A stretch of DNA of 64,000 bases. It comes from UBA8752 sp002172485. GTDB lineage: Bacteria; Bacteroidota; Bacteroidia; Flavobacteriales_D; Sanyastnellaceae. Location: contig JBELJZ010000008.1 of NCBI GenBank assembly GCA_042089915.1, positions 27,690-91,689 on the forward strand. Direction: 5' to 3'. The notes under the pieces were generated by a model. That model was not told the DNA's origin and made no database searches. It saw only the letters and a list, made by a program, of their open reading frames with translations. The translations under genes were made by a program, and so were the position numbers. This document shows, one piece after another, positions 25,521-34,557 of the stretch. How positions within the stretch are numbered: the stretch's first letter is position 1; each line of letters opens with the position of its first letter.

Positions 25521-26679
25521 GGTCGGCCGCAATATGGCGCAACCGGTCGATGGCCGCGTCGAGGGTGGCGTCTTCCTTGGCAAAGCAGATGCGCAACTGG
25601 GGGGTGGGGGGCGTGAAGAAGGCCGACATCGGAATGGTGGCCACGCCGTGGGTGCGGGTCCATTCGCGGGCCCAGTGGCCGTCGTTCCCGTCGATGAGGT
25701 TGCGGGCGTCCAAGACCTGGAAGAAGCCGCCGGCTGCCGGGGTCCATTCCCATTCAGTGCCATCCAGTCCAGAGAGGAAGTGGTCCCGCTTGGCCCAGTA
25801 CATCGCGGGCAGACCGTCGAGGTGGGCGCGGCCCGCGGCCGTCGGCAGGAATGCGGCGAGGGCGGCTTGGAGCGGTGCCCCCGTTGAGAAGACGTCGTAC
25901 TGGTGGACCTTTCGGAGTTCAGCCGTCAGGGCGGATGGCCCCACGGCCCAGCCGATTTTCCATCCCGTCACCTGCAGCAGTTTGCCGAAGCTGCCGAAGG
26001 CGAGGCCTCGCTCGCGCAGCTTGGGGTGTTGGGCCAGCGAGATTTCAGCGGTTCCGTCGTGGACGATGGGACCATAGACCTCGTCGGACAGCACGACCGT
26101 GGGTTTGCCTTCGAGGTGGTCGGCGAGGGCGTCGAGGAAGCCCGGCGGGCAGACCGTTCCCGTGGGGTTGTGTGGGGTGTTGAGGATGACGAGGCGGGTG
26201 CGGTCGTGGATGGCGCCGAGCAGGGCGTCGAGATCCCATGCGCCATCGTCGCCGAGCAGGGGAACGTCCACCAGTCGGCCACCGGACAAGGCAACACCGG
26301 GGGCGTACAGGTCGTAGGCTGGGGTTTGGACGACCACCTCGTCTCCAGTGTGGACCAAGGCGGTGATGGCCGCGAAGAGGAGGGAAGAGGCGCCTGCACC
26401 GATGGTGCATTCGGCGGCCGGGTCGTAATTGGCGCCGTGGCGTTCGGCATGGTGTCCGCAGATCCATTCGCGCAGGTCGGGCCGCCCGGCCATGGGGGCA
26501 TACTGGTGCACGCCGTCGCGGAGTGCTTTGGTGGCGGCCTCCACCAGCCCTTCAGGCGGGGGAATGTCAGGAAATCCTTGGGACACGTTGACCGCCCCGT
26601 GCTGCTGCGCGAGCGCGGACATTTCCGTGAAGATGGTGGTCCCCAGGTGGGGCAGCTTGCTGCTGAATTCCACCGACAC
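25510..26679 (-). CDS. Methionine/kynurenine-type aminotransferase (class I/II)
   Basis: A 389-aa fold-type I PLP aminotransferase. Seen: NVSQGFPDIPPPEGL at the N terminus, GAGASSLLFAAI phosphate loop, NTPHNPTGTVC, the pyridine-binding DEVYG, the PLP lysine in FGSFGKLLQVTGWKIGW and the carboxylate-binding arginine in LRICFAKED. This pattern matches YbdL and glutamine transaminase K/kynurenine aminotransferase. Its coupling to an omega-amidase supports glutamine as amino donor and methionine or aromatic oxoacids as acceptor. The start is 4 nt after the infB stop, so it is almost certainly read from the rimP-nusA-infB transcript. Confidence 0.9.
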   Translation of the reverse strand: MSVEFSSKLPHLGTTIFTEMSALAQQHGAVNVSQGFPDIPPPEGLVEAATKALRDGVHQYAPMAGRPDLREWICGHHAERHGANYDPAAECTIGAGASSLLFAAITALVHTGDEVVVQTPAYDLYAPGVALSGGRLVDVPLLGDDGAWDLDALLGAIHDRTRLVILNTPHNPTGTVCPPGFLDALADHLEGKPTVVLSDEVYGPIVHDGTAEISLAQHPKLRERGLAFGSFGKLLQVTGWKIGWAVGPSALTAELRKVHQYDVFSTGAPLQAALAAFLPTAAGRAHLDGLPAMYWAKRDHFLSGLDGTEWEWTPAAGGFFQVLDARNLIDGNDGHWAREWTRTHGVATIPMSAFFTPPTPQLRICFAKEDATLDAAIDRLRHIAADHAR

Positions 26680-26683
26680 GGAA

Positions 26684-29440
26684 TCAGTCGTCGAGGGTCT
26701 GCTTCACTTCGACCTCCTCGTAGGCTTCGATGATGTCGCCCACCTTGATGTCGTTGAACTTCTCCACGTTCAGACCGCACTCGAGGCCCTTCTTGACCTC
26801 CTTCGCATCGTCCTTGAAGCGCTTGAGGGAGCCGAGCTCGCCGGTGTAGACCACGATGCCTTCGCGGATGACGCGGATGCCGTGGTTCCGGTGAATGGTG
26901 CCGTCGGTCACGAAGCAACCGGCAATCGTGCCCACCTTGGAGATCTTGAAGGTCTCGCGGATCTCGGCCGTACCGGTGATGCGCTCCTCGATCTTGGCGG
27001 ACAACAGGCCCTCCATGGCCTCCTTCATCTCCTCGATGGCTTGGTAGATGATGGAGTACAGGCGAATTTGGATGCCCTCCTTCTCGGCGAGCTTCCGCGC
27101 GGTGCCGCTCGGGCGGACTTGGAAGCCGATGATGATGGCTTCGGATGCCGAGGCCAGCAGGACGTCGCTTTCGGAGATCTGGCCCACGGCCTTGTGGATG
27201 ACGTTGACCTGCACCTTCTCGGTAGTGAGCTTGAGCAGGCTGTCGGCCAAGGCTTCGGTGGAACCGTCCACGTCGCCCTTGATGATGAGGTTGAGCTCCT
27301 TGAATTCGCCCACCGCAATCCGGCGACCCAATTCCTCGAGGGTGACTTGCTTCTGCGTCCGGATGCCCTGCTCGCGCTGCAGTTGCTGGCGTTTCTGGGC
27401 AATGGTGCGGGCTTCGCGCTCGCCTTCGAAAATGTGGAACTCGTCACCGGCATTCGGTGCGCCGTCCAGTCCGAGCACGGACACTGGGGTGGAAGGCCCG
27501 GCTTCTTTCAACGTTTCGCCGCGCTCGTTGGTCATGGCGCGGACCTTGCCGCTGTATTGACCTGCCAGCATGGCGTCTCCGATGTGAAGGGTGCCAGCGG
27601 ACACAATGAGGTTGGTCACGTAACCCCGGCCTTTGTCCAGGCTGGATTCGATGATGGTGCCCACCGCCCGCTTTTTCGGGTTGGCCTTGAGTTCGAGCAA
27701 TTCGGCTTCGAGGGTGACCTTCTCGAGCAGTTCGGGGATGCCCATGCCGGTTTTGGCGGAAATCTCCTGGCTCTGCGTCTTGCCGCCCCACTCCTCGACT
27801 TGGATGCCCAGCTCGGCGAGCTCGGTGCGGATTTTGTCGGGGTTGGATTCCTCCCGATCGCATTTGTTGATGGCGATGAGGAAGGGAATCTCGGCACTCT
27901 GGGCGTGGCTGATGGCCTCCTTCGTTTGCGGCATGACCGCGTCGTCGGCCGCCACGATGATGATGGCGAGGTCGGTGACTTGGGCACCGCGGGCACGCAT
28001 GGCCGTAAACGCCTCGTGACCCGGCGTATCGATGAAGGTCATCCGGTTGCCGTCTTCGAGCTCCACACTGTAAGAGCCGATGTGCTGTGTGATGCCGCCG
28101 GCCTCACCGTCGATCACATTGGCGTTGCGGATGTAGTCGAGCAGGGAGGTCTTACCGTGGTCGACGTGGCCCATGACGGTCACGATTGGCGGGCGGGACT
28201 TGAGGTCTTCCTCACTGTCGGTCTCCACTTCAATGGCTTCCTGCACTTCGGCAGAAACGAAGTCCACGCCATAACCGAACTCTTCGGCGATGATACCGAT
28301 GGTTTCCTTGTCGAGACGTTGGTTGATGGACACCATCATACCGAGCGACATGCAGGCGGAGATGACCTCGTTGACCGAGATGTCCATCATCGTTGCGAGC
28401 TCGGAGGCCGTCACGAATTCGGTCAGCTCCAGCGTGTGGGCCGCCTCCATCCGAGCAAGCTGCTCGCGCTCGACCCGTTCGGCCTTGGCGTCGCGCTTGG
28501 CGCGGCGGGTCTTGGCGCTGGCCTGTGTTTTCTTGCCCTTGCTCAGACGGGCGAGGGTTTCCTTGATTTCCTTCTGGATGTCCTTGTCGGAAATCTCCTT
28601 GCGCGGGGCGCCGGTGACGGTGCGGCCGCGCTTGCCGGCTTGTTTGCCAGCAGCTTCGACGTCGACCTTGGTGATGCGCTTGCGCTTTCGCTTTTCGCCG
28701 GCCGTTGTCGGCTTTTTCTCGACGGGCAATTCAATTTTGCCCACCACGGTCGGCCCGGACAGTTTCTCTGCCTTGGCGCGAACCACCTCTTCGGGAGGAG
28801 TGTCTGCTTCTGCGGACTGGGCAGGCTTTTCCTCGGCCTTGGGGGCTTCGGCTGCTGGGGCCGGGGCCTCTTCTTTCTTGGCGGCAGGCTGTTCGTTGGC
28901 CTTTTCAGCCTTCTTTGCAGGGGCCTTTTTGGCCTTCTTCTTCGGTGCCACCGCATTGAGGTTCACCTTGCCCACCACTTTCACTGCGGACTCTGCTTTC
29001 GGCTCCTCTTTTGGGGCAGCTGTTTCAGTTTCGGGGGCTGGCGTTTCTTCGGCGGGTGTCTCCTCCGCGACCGGCGCAGCCTTCTCGGGCGCAGGCTCAG
29101 GAGTGGGCTCGGGTGCTGGAGCAGCCTCTGGTTCTGGAGTTGCGGCTGGCTGAGGCGCGGCCTCTGGTTCCTGTTCAGCCTCGGCCTTCTTCTTGGAATC
29201 CACTGCAACGGCTTCCATCTCGAGCAGGGTCTTCGACTTCTGCTTGGCCTTTTCCTTGGCGGCTTTCTCGTCGGCAAAATTCGCGCGGACGAGGGCGTAT
29301 TGCTCAGGCTCCAACTTGGTGTTAGGCTTGCGCTCCACTTCAATGCTCTGGGAGGCGAGGAACTCGACGATGGTGTCCAACCCGAGGTTGAACTCACGGG
29401 CGACTTTGCTCAGGCGTACCGGTTTGGAGACTTCAGACAT
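26684..29440 (-). CDS. infB: Translation initiation factor IF-2
   Basis: GTPase that brings initiator tRNA to the 30S subunit and promotes subunit joining. 918 aa. A short N-terminal winged domain is followed by a 300-residue linker rich in Ala, Pro, Glu and Lys (about residues 70-310). The G domain starts near residue 423 with GHVDHGKTSLLD, then DTPGHEAF and NKCD, followed by domains II-IV. The long acidic/basic linker is usual in Bacteroidota. It lies 52 nt after nusA and 4 nt before the aminotransferase. Confidence 0.98.
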   Translation of the reverse strand: MSEVSKPVRLSKVAREFNLGLDTIVEFLASQSIEVERKPNTKLEPEQYALVRANFADEKAAKEKAKQKSKTLLEMEAVAVDSKKKAEAEQEPEAAPQPAATPEPEAAPAPEPTPEPAPEKAAPVAEETPAEETPAPETETAAPKEEPKAESAVKVVGKVNLNAVAPKKKAKKAPAKKAEKANEQPAAKKEEAPAPAAEAPKAEEKPAQSAEADTPPEEVVRAKAEKLSGPTVVGKIELPVEKKPTTAGEKRKRKRITKVDVEAAGKQAGKRGRTVTGAPRKEISDKDIQKEIKETLARLSKGKKTQASAKTRRAKRDAKAERVEREQLARMEAAHTLELTEFVTASELATMMDISVNEVISACMSLGMMVSINQRLDKETIGIIAEEFGYGVDFVSAEVQEAIEVETDSEEDLKSRPPIVTVMGHVDHGKTSLLDYIRNANVIDGEAGGITQHIGSYSVELEDGNRMTFIDTPGHEAFTAMRARGAQVTDLAIIIVAADDAVMPQTKEAISHAQSAEIPFLIAINKCDREESNPDKIRTELAELGIQVEEWGGKTQSQEISAKTGMGIPELLEKVTLEAELLELKANPKKRAVGTIIESSLDKGRGYVTNLIVSAGTLHIGDAMLAGQYSGKVRAMTNERGETLKEAGPSTPVSVLGLDGAPNAGDEFHIFEGEREARTIAQKRQQLQREQGIRTQKQVTLEELGRRIAVGEFKELNLIIKGDVDGSTEALADSLLKLTTEKVQVNVIHKAVGQISESDVLLASASEAIIIGFQVRPSGTARKLAEKEGIQIRLYSIIYQAIEEMKEAMEGLLSAKIEERITGTAEIRETFKISKVGTIAGCFVTDGTIHRNHGIRVIREGIVVYTGELGSLKRFKDDAKEVKKGLECGLNVEKFNDIKVGDIIEAYEEVEVKQTLDD

Positions 29441-29492
29441 GTGGGAGGTACCGGGGTGTTGGATTGGAGGTTGAACGGAGGAGGTGGAAAAA

Positions 29493-30725
29493 TCAGGCGT
29501 CGAATTCGGCCTTCAGGATGTTGACCACATCTTCGATGGTCTCGACCTCGAGATCCGTCCGATTGGCGAGATCCTCCACAGTCAGGTTCAACACACTCCG
29601 TGCGGTGTCGCAACCAATTTTCTCGAGCTCTTCAATGATCCAAGCTTCGATTTCGTCTGCAAACTCTCTCAGTTCGACGTCGTCGATTTCCGTCTCGCCT
29701 TCGCGGTAGACATCGATTTCATAGCCGGTCAGTTTGCCTGCGAGTTTGATGTTGTGTCCACCCTTTCCGATGGCCAAGGAAACCTGGTCGGGCTGCAGAT
29801 AGACTTCGGCGCGCTCCCCCTTGATGGTGATGGAGGAAATCTTGGCTGGGCTCAATGCTCGAGCGATAAGTAGCTGTTCGTTGGCCGTGTAGTTGATGAC
29901 GTCGATGTTCTCGTTTTTCAACTCGCGCACGATGCCGTGGATGCGGGATCCTTTCATGCCCACGCAGGCACCCACCGGGTCGACGCGGTCGTCATAGGAC
30001 TCCACGGCCACCTTGGCCCGGTCACCCGGGGCGCGCACCACCTTCTTGATGGTGATGAGGCCGTCGTAGATCTCGGGCACTTCCTGTTCGAAGAGGCGGG
30101 CGAGGAATTCAGGCGCGGTGCGGGACAGGATGATGCGGGGGTTGTTGTTGCGGATGTCCACCTCGGCCACCACGGCGCGGACGGCGTCGCCCTTGCGGAA
30201 GAAGTCGCCTGGAATCTGCTGGTCGCGCGGCATGATGAGCTCGTTGTCATCGTCGTCGACGAGCAGGATTTCGCGCTTCCAAATCTGGTAGACCTCGGCG
30301 GAGATGATCTCGCCAACGCGGTCCTTGTATTTGCGGTACAGGGCGTCCTTTTCCAGCTCCATCACCTTGCCGGCGAGGTTCTGGCGCATCGACAACACGT
30401 TGCGGCGACCGAAGTCGCCCAGCTTGATCTCCTCGGAGACCTCCTCGCCGACCTCGAAGTCGTCCTCGATTTTCAGGGCGTCGCTCAACGCGATCTCCGC
30501 GACCGGATCCTCGACTTCACCATCCTCGACGATCTCGCGGTTGTGCCAGATTTCGAGGTCGCCCTTCTCGGGGTTGATGATGATGTCAAAGTTGTCGTCC
30601 GCACCGTACTTCTTGATGATCATGTTGCGGAACACCTCTTCGAGGATGCCCATCATCGTTTCGCGGTCGATGCTCTTCAATTCCTTGAACTCCCGGAAGG
30701 AGTCAATCAGGTTCACCGTATCCAT
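29493..30725 (-). CDS. nusA: Transcription termination/antitermination protein NusA
   Basis: RNA polymerase-binding factor controlling pausing, termination and antitermination. 410 aa with an N-terminal polymerase-binding domain (residues 1-125), an S1 domain (about 130-200), two KH domains (GACVGMKGSRIHGIVREL and SLAIGKGGHNIKLAGKL) and a short acidic C-terminal tail instead of the longer AR repeats of E. coli. ATG 30725 overlaps the rimP stop by one base. The conserved rimP-nusA-infB order supports the assignment and possible autoregulation. Confidence 0.97.
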   Translation of the reverse strand: MDTVNLIDSFREFKELKSIDRETMMGILEEVFRNMIIKKYGADDNFDIIINPEKGDLEIWHNREIVEDGEVEDPVAEIALSDALKIEDDFEVGEEVSEEIKLGDFGRRNVLSMRQNLAGKVMELEKDALYRKYKDRVGEIISAEVYQIWKREILLVDDDDNELIMPRDQQIPGDFFRKGDAVRAVVAEVDIRNNNPRIILSRTAPEFLARLFEQEVPEIYDGLITIKKVVRAPGDRAKVAVESYDDRVDPVGACVGMKGSRIHGIVRELKNENIDVINYTANEQLLIARALSPAKISSITIKGERAEVYLQPDQVSLAIGKGGHNIKLAGKLTGYEIDVYREGETEIDDVELREFADEIEAWIIEELEKIGCDTARSVLNLTVEDLANRTDLEVETIEDVVNILKAEFDA

Positions 30726-31195
30726 TATTGCTTGAATGAAATCTTGACTTTGGTGGTGGCAACGCTGTCCCAGGCCAACTCGTGTCGGTCCGTGACCCAT
30801 TCCTTGGCCTTGCGGCCTTCGATTCTGCGCTTCTCGCGGTGTTCGACGACGATGCCGTCATCGTTCACCTCGGTCATCGTGCCTTCGACCCCATGGCCGT
30901 CGTGCAGCTGCACTTTGACCTGTCGCCCGACGTTCTTGTCGTATTGCGGGCGGAGTTTGAGGGGTTGATCCAAACCGGGTGTGGAGACCTGCAGGGCGAA
31001 GTCGTGGACATCGCGATCCAGGCGGCCCTCGATCAACCGGGAAATTTCCACGCACCGGGAAATGGGCATGCCCTCCGGAGCGTCCACCAACACGCGGATG
31101 TCGGCACCGTCGGACACGGTGACGTCCACAAGGAATCCACCGGTCTCGGACAGGTGCTCCTCTACCCAGTTTCGGATGGTGACGTTGTCAATCAT
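30725..31195 (-). CDS. rimP: Ribosome maturation factor RimP
   Basis: Assists late assembly of the 30S subunit. 156 aa. Characteristic segments are VDVTVSDGADIRVLVDAPEGM, ISRCVEISRLIEGRLD and the STPGLDQPLK turn that ends the N-terminal domain, followed by an SH3-like domain. ATG 31195 is the natural start; a longer frame would run through the leader hairpin. It is the first gene of the rimP-nusA-infB-aminotransferase-nitrilase unit. Confidence 0.95.
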   Translation of the reverse strand: MIDNVTIRNWVEEHLSETGGFLVDVTVSDGADIRVLVDAPEGMPISRCVEISRLIEGRLDRDVHDFALQVSTPGLDQPLKLRPQYDKNVGRQVKVQLHDGHGVEGTMTEVNDDGIVVEHREKRRIEGRKAKEWVTDRHELAWDSVATTKVKISFKQ

Positions 31196-31225
31196 GTGGT
31201 CTGTTCGGCGAGGGGTGGGATGAAG

Positions 31226-31249
31226 AAGGGGGGCTTGCGGCCCCCCTTT
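31226..31249 (-). promoter_or_regulatory. Terminator-like hairpin in the rimP leader (candidate attenuator)
   Basis: AAGGGGGGC pairs with GCCCCCCTT around a 5-nt loop, 31-54 nt upstream of the rimP ATG on the minus strand. The minus-strand tail is CTTCATC, moderately U-rich. No plus-strand gene ends here, so the structure is best explained as a 5' leader element of the rimP-nusA-infB mRNA. Confidence 0.5.
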
Positions 31250-31276
31250 CTCCAAATCAACCCATCGTTGACACTG

Positions 31277-31284
31277 CGAAAGTA
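31277..31284 (-). promoter_or_regulatory. -7-like box (TACTTTCG) for rimP operon
   Basis: TAnnTTTG with one mismatch on the minus strand, about 82 nt upstream of rimP. It would start a transcript that includes the hairpin at 31226-31249. Confidence 0.4.
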
Positions 31285-31330
31285 GTCAAAATCCCGTGGA
31301 CTCCGCATGGTCCCGACGATGCACTGACGC

Positions 31331-31338
31331 CATCTTTG
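31331..31338 (+). promoter_or_regulatory. -7-like box (CATCTTTG) abutting the AlbA_2 gene start
   Basis: One mismatch to TAnnTTTG, then 4 nt, then ATG. Identical box and spacing occur before the gene at 53301. Confidence 0.45.
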
Positions 31339-31342
31339 TCGC

Positions 31343-32107
31343 ATGTCGCACATCCTTCGAATGATTGCGGAAGGGGAGCACCAGCAACAGGACTTCAAGA
31401 CCCGCATCGACGACAGCCGCAAGATTGCGCGAACGCTGGTGGCGTTTGCCAACTCGGACGGAGGGCGATTGCTCATCGGCGTCAAGGACAACGGCACGGT
31501 CAGCGGGGTGCGCGTCGACGAGGAATTGCACATGGTGGAGGCGGCCGCGGAGCTGTATTGCAAGCCGAGCATCGAATTCCGCAGTCAGGTTTGGAAGGCG
31601 GACGTGCGCAGCGTCCTTGAGGTGGTTGTCGAGCCTTCCCGCCACCGTCCGCACCGCAGTGAGGATGAAGCGGGACGTTGGAACGCATATCTCCGGTTGG
31701 AGGACGAGAACATCCGGGCCAATGCCGTCCTGTCTCGGTGTTGGGACCACCGCTTCCGGGCGGACCGGCCCGCATTTGAATACGACCGCAACGTGGGACG
31801 CCTGTTTCGCAGTTGGCGCAACGGGAAGCTGGTCGGGTTCCGTCAAATCATGCGGACCGTGCGCCGCCCGCCTGCTGCGACCGAGGAGCTGTTGGCGTTG
31901 CTCGTCGGGTGGGGCATCGTGGAAATGGTGCTGGGCGACCACAATTTCATGTACGGTCTGGCGGATGAGCAGGCATTGGAAAATCTCGAGACCCAAGGGC
32001 CCGCCTTGTTTGACCTGTCCGTCTTGCCGCCGTCGCCGAAAGTGAGGCGACTGAAGCCGAAGGGCGCGCGTCCAGTCGAGGCGCGGGCCTTGCCTCCGGA
32101 TGTCTGA
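31343..32107 (+). CDS. AlbA_2 (Schlafen-type) domain protein
   Basis: A 254-aa protein with an N-terminal AlbA_2 domain (about residues 5-125): EHQQQDFKTRIDDSRKIARTLVAFANSDGGRLLIGVKDNG is the hallmark of this putative nucleic-acid-binding/NTP-binding fold, split here as QQDFK...IARTLVAFAN and GGRLLIGV. Such domains occur in transcriptional regulators and in some defence-related proteins. The C-terminal half has basic and winged-helix-like stretches (GFRQIMRTVRRPPAATEELLALLVGWGIVEM). No partner gene indicates a defence island. Its target is unknown. Confidence 0.75.
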   Translation: MSHILRMIAEGEHQQQDFKTRIDDSRKIARTLVAFANSDGGRLLIGVKDNGTVSGVRVDEELHMVEAAAELYCKPSIEFRSQVWKADVRSVLEVVVEPSRHRPHRSEDEAGRWNAYLRLEDENIRANAVLSRCWDHRFRADRPAFEYDRNVGRLFRSWRNGKLVGFRQIMRTVRRPPAATEELLALLVGWGIVEMVLGDHNFMYGLADEQALENLETQGPALFDLSVLPPSPKVRRLKPKGARPVEARALPPDV

Positions 32108-32166
32108 CCTTCGCGCACAATAAACGGTTTCTCCCCGCGTCTGCCTCTCGATTCACAACGACTGCC

Positions 32167-34557
32167 ATGGCCCGTCCCGACATCCTCCTTTGCACGCTGC
32201 TGCTGGTCCTTCTGGGTCTGGTGGGTGGAGGAGCCACGGCCCAGATTCCCACGGGCAGCTGGCAGGACCAGGCCAACTTCACGCGGTGCGTGGATGTGGC
32301 GGTGGCGCCGGATGGTGCAGTCGCCTTGGTGGCTGCCGAGACGTCCGTGTTTGCGCTCGCGGTGGACGACACCGGAAGACCCACCGGGGAATTGCAGCGA
32401 TTCGGCAAGGCGGAAGGGCTCAGTCGCGCAGACATTGCGGCAGTCGCGCTTGCACCGGAAACGGGATGGGCTGTGGTGGCCCATTCGGAAGGCACCTTTG
32501 ATCTGATTGCCCTCGACGCGGACGGCACCCTGACCGAGGTCGTTTCTGTGACTGACCTGTCGGAAGCCGTCATCCCTGGGGACAAGCGGCCGCGACGCTT
32601 GGTGGTGGAACAAGACCGGCTCTTGTTGTGCACCGACATCGGGGTGGTGGAATTCGACCTGTCGTCCATCGAGGTCCGCGACACTTGGAAGTTGGAGTCC
32701 GCCGGCACACTGCTGCCGGTTCGCTCGGCGGTCCGGTTGGCGGACCAATGGTGGGTGGCCACCTCAGCGGGACTGTGGTCGGCTCCGGTTGGGGCGCCCT
32801 TCCTCGGCAACCCTTCGACTTGGACGCAGGACGCAGGGCTGGCCAGTCTGGGCGTCATGGACATTCAAGATGTGGTCGCGACCGAAGCGGGCGACTTGGT
32901 GGTGTTGGAATCCAAGGAAGGTCCGGATGTGGTTTGGCGCCATGCCGCCGGTGCGGCTTGGGAGGAATGGACCCTCGGGATGGAGGAGGAATGGCGCCGG
33001 TTGGCGACCGACGGAACCCGGGTGTGGGCGACCACGCCTTTCGGGGTGATGGAATGGGATGGCGCTGGAGCGCCACAGGACATCGTGGGCCAGGTGGGCA
33101 ATGTCTACCTCGAACCGCGCGGGGTGGCGGCTTCTGCGGCAGGCCTTTGGCTCGCCAACGCCCACTCCGGTGTGCTCCGCATCGATCCGGGTGCTGCCGG
33201 ACACGATGGCCCGTTGGCCCCGAACGGTCCGCGCACCAATGCGGCCTACCGCCTCGACGCATGGAACGACATGCTGTGGGTGGCCACGGGCGGGACGGAT
33301 GCGGCCGGTGTCCCGCTGTACCGCCAAGAAGGCTTCAGCGGACGCAAGGGCAGTTGGTGGCGCAAAATCGCTCCGCCTCAGGGCGTGGCTGGCGGCGATG
33401 GGGTACAGGACCCGATGGAGGTGAGCATCGACCCAACGCGGCCCGAGCGGGTGGTTTTCGGCAGCTTGGAAGAAGGGCTCGTTGAAATCGAAGGCCAGGA
33501 GATCTCGACTTACTGGAACCCCGACAACAGTCCGTTGGACTGGAACGTGAATTGGAGCACCCCGCGTTGTGCGGTGCCGGCGCTGGACTTCGATCGCCAA
33601 GGCAACTTGTGGTTGGGCAATGAAGGGACCGAGCACCCGCTGAAGATGTTGGATGCCGAAGGGGTGTGGCACGTCTTCGAATTGGAAGGGTTGGACGTCT
33701 CGACGCGGATCACGCGGTTGTTCGCCACGCAGTCCGACCAAGTGTGGTTGGTCCTGGGCGATGGGGAAGGGGTCGCCGTCATCGCAACCGAGGGCACGCC
33801 CACCGACCCGACCGATGACGACATTCGCTTCTTGAGTCAAACCGAAGGTCAGGGCGGACTGCCTTCCTCCTTCGTTTATGCCATCGAGGAGGACCTCGAC
33901 GGGGAAATCTGGGTGGGCACCCTCCAGGGGCCTGCCGTGTTCTATCAGCCGAGCGGGTTGTTTTCGCAGGATCCGATCGATGCCCAGCAGATCTTGATTG
34001 AGCAGGACGGGAACTTCCAATTCCTCCTGGAAACGGAAACCGTGCAGGACATCGCCCTCGACGGGGGCAACCGCAAGTGGGTGGCCACGGTCAACAACGG
34101 GGTCTTCTTGTTGTCGCCGGACGGACGGGAACAGGAGGCCCATTTCACAGCCGCCAACAGCCCATTGCCAGCCAATGAGGTGTATGACATCGCCATCGAT
34201 CAATCCAACGGCCGGGTGTTCTTCGCCACACCCAACGGAATCACCTCTTTTCGGGGGACGGCCACGAACTTTCAGTCCGAACTTGGGCAGGCGTCGCTGT
34301 CGATTTTCCCCAACCCTTGGCGTCCGGAATACCCGCCGACCATCACCGTGGACGGACTCGCTTTTGGCAGTGAGGTGCACATTGTAGATGCGGGCGGTAA
34401 CCGGGTCCGCCGGCTCGACAGTCAAGGCGGCCGGGCGGTTTGGGACACCCTTGACGAGGACGGACAGCCGGTTCCAGAGGGCGTGTATTTCACGTTGGCA
34501 GGAGAAGCGGCGGGCAAAACCGGCGGCACCGGCAAATTGGTCATCTTGCGGCGATGA
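32167..34557 (+). CDS. porZ: PorZ-like type IX secretion system beta-propeller protein
   Basis: A 796-aa exported protein with signal peptide to about residue 25 (GGGATAQ), two beta-propeller domains and a C-terminal sorting-like domain (SIFPNPWRPEYPPTITVDG ... PVPEGVYFTLAGE). The N-terminal GSWQDQANFTRCVDVAVAPDG and the later GDKRPRRLVVEQDRLLLCTDIGVVEFDL match the PorZ pattern. PorZ belongs to the cell-surface attachment complex with PorU, PorV and PorQ, which cleaves T9SS signals and joins cargo to A-type LPS. Three T9SS cargo proteins lie within 26 kb. A generic two-component-type propeller protein is the main alternative. Confidence 0.78.
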   Translation: MARPDILLCTLLLVLLGLVGGGATAQIPTGSWQDQANFTRCVDVAVAPDGAVALVAAETSVFALAVDDTGRPTGELQRFGKAEGLSRADIAAVALAPETGWAVVAHSEGTFDLIALDADGTLTEVVSVTDLSEAVIPGDKRPRRLVVEQDRLLLCTDIGVVEFDLSSIEVRDTWKLESAGTLLPVRSAVRLADQWWVATSAGLWSAPVGAPFLGNPSTWTQDAGLASLGVMDIQDVVATEAGDLVVLESKEGPDVVWRHAAGAAWEEWTLGMEEEWRRLATDGTRVWATTPFGVMEWDGAGAPQDIVGQVGNVYLEPRGVAASAAGLWLANAHSGVLRIDPGAAGHDGPLAPNGPRTNAAYRLDAWNDMLWVATGGTDAAGVPLYRQEGFSGRKGSWWRKIAPPQGVAGGDGVQDPMEVSIDPTRPERVVFGSLEEGLVEIEGQEISTYWNPDNSPLDWNVNWSTPRCAVPALDFDRQGNLWLGNEGTEHPLKMLDAEGVWHVFELEGLDVSTRITRLFATQSDQVWLVLGDGEGVAVIATEGTPTDPTDDDIRFLSQTEGQGGLPSSFVYAIEEDLDGEIWVGTLQGPAVFYQPSGLFSQDPIDAQQILIEQDGNFQFLLETETVQDIALDGGNRKWVATVNNGVFLLSPDGREQEAHFTAANSPLPANEVYDIAIDQSNGRVFFATPNGITSFRGTATNFQSELGQASLSIFPNPWRPEYPPTITVDGLAFGSEVHIVDAGGNRVRRLDSQGGRAVWDTLDEDGQPVPEGVYFTLAGEAAGKTGGTGKLVILRR

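Noticed and set aside
31343..32107. Part of a defence island because of the AlbA_2 domain
   Set aside because: Neighbours are housekeeping (rimP operon) and T9SS genes; no nuclease, helicase, methylase or toxin lies nearby.
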